From NCBI GenBank assembly GCA_046328715.1, contig JAXLWB010000017.1, positions 124,001 through 188,000 on the forward strand: a stretch of 64,000 nucleotides of DNA, in the 5' to 3' direction. The translations under genes and the position numbers were made by a program. Each line of letters opens with the position of its first letter. Positions within the stretch are counted from its first letter, which is position 1. The DNA comes from JAXLWB01 sp046328715. Its GTDB lineage: Bacteria > Chloroflexota > Anaerolineae > Caldilineales > Caldilineaceae. This document shows, piece by piece, positions 62,105 through 64,000 of the stretch. The notes under the pieces are model-generated. The model did no database searches, was not told the origin of the DNA, and worked only from the letters and a program-made list of their open reading frames with translations.

Positions 62105-64000
62105 ATGGGCGACACAGTTGATAATTTTGTCCATCTCCATGTCCATTCCGAGTATTCGATGTTGGATGGATTGGGGCGAATTAAGAACTTGGTCAAAGAA
62201 GCCAAGAAGCTCGGCCAACCAGCGCTGGCGCTGACCGATCATGGGGTCATGCATGGCGCGATTGAGTTCTTCCGCGCCTGCAAAGAGAATGGCATCAAAC
62301 CGCTGATCGGCATTGAAGCCTATCAAACCGTTCATGGCCGCCCCATGGGCGGACGTGACTCGCAATTTGACCGTGAAAATTATCACCTGCTGCTTTTAGC
62401 GCGCAACATGACTGGCTACCGCAACCTGCTCAAGATTGCTACCCACAGCCAGTTGGATGGCTACTACTACCGACCGCGTGTCGATCACGATTTTCTTGCC
62501 AAACATGCCGAAGGGATCGTCTGCACGACCGGTTGTCTGGGTGCGGAAGTTCCCAATTTATTGCTCCAGGGCAAAGAAAAAGAAGCCTACAAACAGCTTG
62601 GCTGGTATTGCGATGTCTTTGGCAAAGAGAATTTTTTCGTCGAACTGCAAGAGCATACCATCGAAGAGTTGCGCCCTGTCAATAAGATTTTAGTTCCCTG
62701 GGCCAAAGAATTCGGGTTGAAATTGCTGCCCACCAATGATGTCCACTATGTGCGCGAGAGTGATGGCGGACCGCACGATGTGCTGCTCTGCGTGCAAACG
62801 GGAGTCACCGTCCACGAAAAGAATCGCATGAAGATGAGCGACGGCTCCTATTTTCTCAAGAGCCGAGCGCAGATGGAAGAGACCTTCCGTCCCTTTGTCG
62901 ATCTGCCCGACTACGTCTTCGATCACACACTTCAAATCATGGAGATGTGTGACGTGGATTTGGAAGACAAAAACTATCATCTTCCCGATCTGCCGATTCC
63001 CGAAGGGCATACCTACGACACCTATCTGCGCCAGTTGACTGAAGAAGGTCTGCATCGTCTCTATGGTGAACGCGCCAACAGTGATTTTATCCAGGAGCGT
63101 AAAGAGCGCGAGTTACGTGTCATTGCCCAGATGGGCTTTTCGATCTACTTTCTGATCGTGGCTGATCTTTGCCATTTTGCCAAAAGCCGCAACATCTGGT
63201 GGAACGTGCGCGGTTCGGGTGCTGGTTCGATGGTTGCTTACTGTATCGGCATCACTGGCCTCGACCCAATGAAGAACAACTTGATCTTCGAGCGCTTCCT
63301 CAATCCTGGCCGTGTCAGCATGCCCGACTTCGATCTCGACTTCCCGGATGACCAACGCGAAGAGATGATCAAGTATACGGTACAGCGCTACGGCGAGTCC
63401 CAGGTGGCGCAGATTGCAACTTTCAACCGAATGAAGGCCAAAGCGGCGGTACGCGATGTTGGTCGCGCCCAAGGTATTGAGTTGGCCAAGGTCGATAAAA
63501 TTGCTAAGTTAATCCCTGGTATTCCTGGCAAACCGGTCACGATTCAAGATTGTCTGACCGAAGGCCACGAGTTCTACAGTGCCGAACTGTTGCAGATGTA
63601 TCAGGATGAGCAGTGGGTGCGTGAACTGCTGGAAACCGCCAAACAGCTTGAAGGGGTGGCGCGCAACTCTGGTATCCATGCTGCCGCCGTGATCGTGGCC
63701 GATCGCGAGTTGAGCCACTACACGCCACTCATGCGCAGCAGCAAGTCGGCGGTCACCAGCACCATCGCCCAGTACGAATTTCCGATTCTCGAATCGATCG
63801 GTCTGCTCAAGGTCGACTTTTTAGGGCTGAGCACCCTCTCGGTGATGCGCGAGGCGTGTCGCCTGATCAAAGAGCGGCATGGCATCGAGTATACCCTGCA
63901 AAACATTCCCTTTGAGGGCGAGCCTGCCAAAGAAGCCTTCAAACTACTCTCCAGCGGCGAAGTGAGTGGCGTCTTCCAGGTAGAAAGCCAAGGGATGCGC
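62105..64000 (+). CDS. dnaE: DNA polymerase III alpha subunit (3' end outside window)
   Basis: DnaE is the replicative polymerase catalytic subunit. The first 632 codons are present. An N-terminal PHP domain shows FVHLHVHSEYSMLDGLGRIK, LALTDHGVMHGAIEF and LLPTNDVHYV. The palm domain follows with WWNVRGSGAGSMVAYCIGIT and the catalytic acidic pair in MPDFDLDFPDDQREE, then RVQIATFNRMKAKAAVRDVG-like sequence (VAQIATFNRMKAK). GVARNSGIHAAAVIVAD and VDFLGLSTLSVM fit the fingers. The ATG at 62105 matches the usual DnaE N-terminus. It runs off the right edge. Confidence 0.96.
   Translation, partial: MGDTVDNFVHLHVHSEYSMLDGLGRIKNLVKEAKKLGQPALALTDHGVMHGAIEFFRACKENGIKPLIGIEAYQTVHGRPMGGRDSQFDRENYHLLLLARNMTGYRNLLKIATHSQLDGYYYRPRVDHDFLAKHAEGIVCTTGCLGAEVPNLLLQGKEKEAYKQLGWYCDVFGKENFFVELQEHTIEELRPVNKILVPWAKEFGLKLLPTNDVHYVRESDGGPHDVLLCVQTGVTVHEKNRMKMSDGSYFLKSRAQMEETFRPFVDLPDYVFDHTLQIMEMCDVDLEDKNYHLPDLPIPEGHTYDTYLRQLTEEGLHRLYGERANSDFIQERKERELRVIAQMGFSIYFLIVADLCHFAKSRNIWWNVRGSGAGSMVAYCIGITGLDPMKNNLIFERFLNPGRVSMPDFDLDFPDDQREEMIKYTVQRYGESQVAQIATFNRMKAKAAVRDVGRAQGIELAKVDKIAKLIPGIPGKPVTIQDCLTEGHEFYSAELLQMYQDEQWVRELLETAKQLEGVARNSGIHAAAVIVADRELSHYTPLMRSSKSAVTSTIAQYEFPILESIGLLKVDFLGLSTLSVMREACRLIKERHGIEYTLQNIPFEGEPAKEAFKLLSSGEVSGVFQVESQGMR

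Overview
The window looks like a chromosomal stretch of a Chloroflexota bacterium, probably Caldilineales/Anaerolineae-like. This is an inference. Supporting points are a DNA topoisomerase I whose C-terminus carries TopoC-type GPYV repeats and no cysteine zinc fingers, several phytanoyl-CoA dioxygenase, enolase-superfamily and Gfo/Idh paralogues, a secreted protein ending in a YLPVV-type tail, and intergenic hairpins made of iterated 7-8 base words. Base composition looks even by eye. No rRNA, tRNA, CRISPR array, transposase or phage gene was seen.

Region 1 (1-10.5 kb, mostly minus strand) is a peptidoglycan-recycling locus: a BadF-type amino-sugar kinase (MurK-like, cut by the window edge), murQ, anmK, a YbbE-like serine hydrolase, a DUF1343/NamZ-type exo-muramidase and nagA, followed by tilS. 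Together these could convert MurNAc, anhydro-MurNAc and GlcNAc to glucosamine-6-phosphate. A plus-strand RCC1-repeat exported protein splits the run.

Region 2 (10.5-19.4 kb, plus strand) is a cell-shape and division cluster, mreB-mreC-mreD-mrdA-minC-minD-rodA, behind a long hairpin-rich leader. MinC has an unusual acidic N-terminal extension, and no minE is visible.

Region 3 (19.6-33.7 kb) is mixed housekeeping: an exported protein, a membrane protein, enoyl-CoA hydratase, topA, a DUF429 protein, a 23S-rRNA-type m5U methyltransferase, a HAD phosphatase coupled to a Nudix hydrolase, an aminotransferase, a PanB-like enzyme, an MFS-HEAT fusion and a MOSC protein.

Region 4 (33.8-53.4 kb, almost all minus strand) is an accessory metabolic region. 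It holds a sulfatase-fold hydrolase with Thr in place of the formylglycine Cys, a sulfotransferase, a Nudix hydrolase, a mandelate racemase/enolase-type dehydratase, three Gfo/Idh dehydrogenases, two PhyH dioxygenases, a GT-C glycosyltransferase, and a complete oppABCDF-type ABC importer behind a DeoR regulator. A two-gene plus-strand cassette (small nuclease-like protein plus DUF2283) is embedded in it and resembles a toxin-antitoxin pair.

Region 5 (53.9-64 kb) has a large FtsX-type permease, a third PhyH protein, an anchored beta-propeller-like protein, a sugar module (fucose/arabinose-isomerase-like protein, rhamnose mutarotase, AraC regulator) and the 5' part of dnaE.

The most unusual feature is a set of at least 13 intergenic inverted repeats whose arms are built from tandem 7-8-mers. 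The word differs from site to site while the architecture is shared. They lie at gene ends, often fill a gap completely, and create false N-terminal extensions on several genes.
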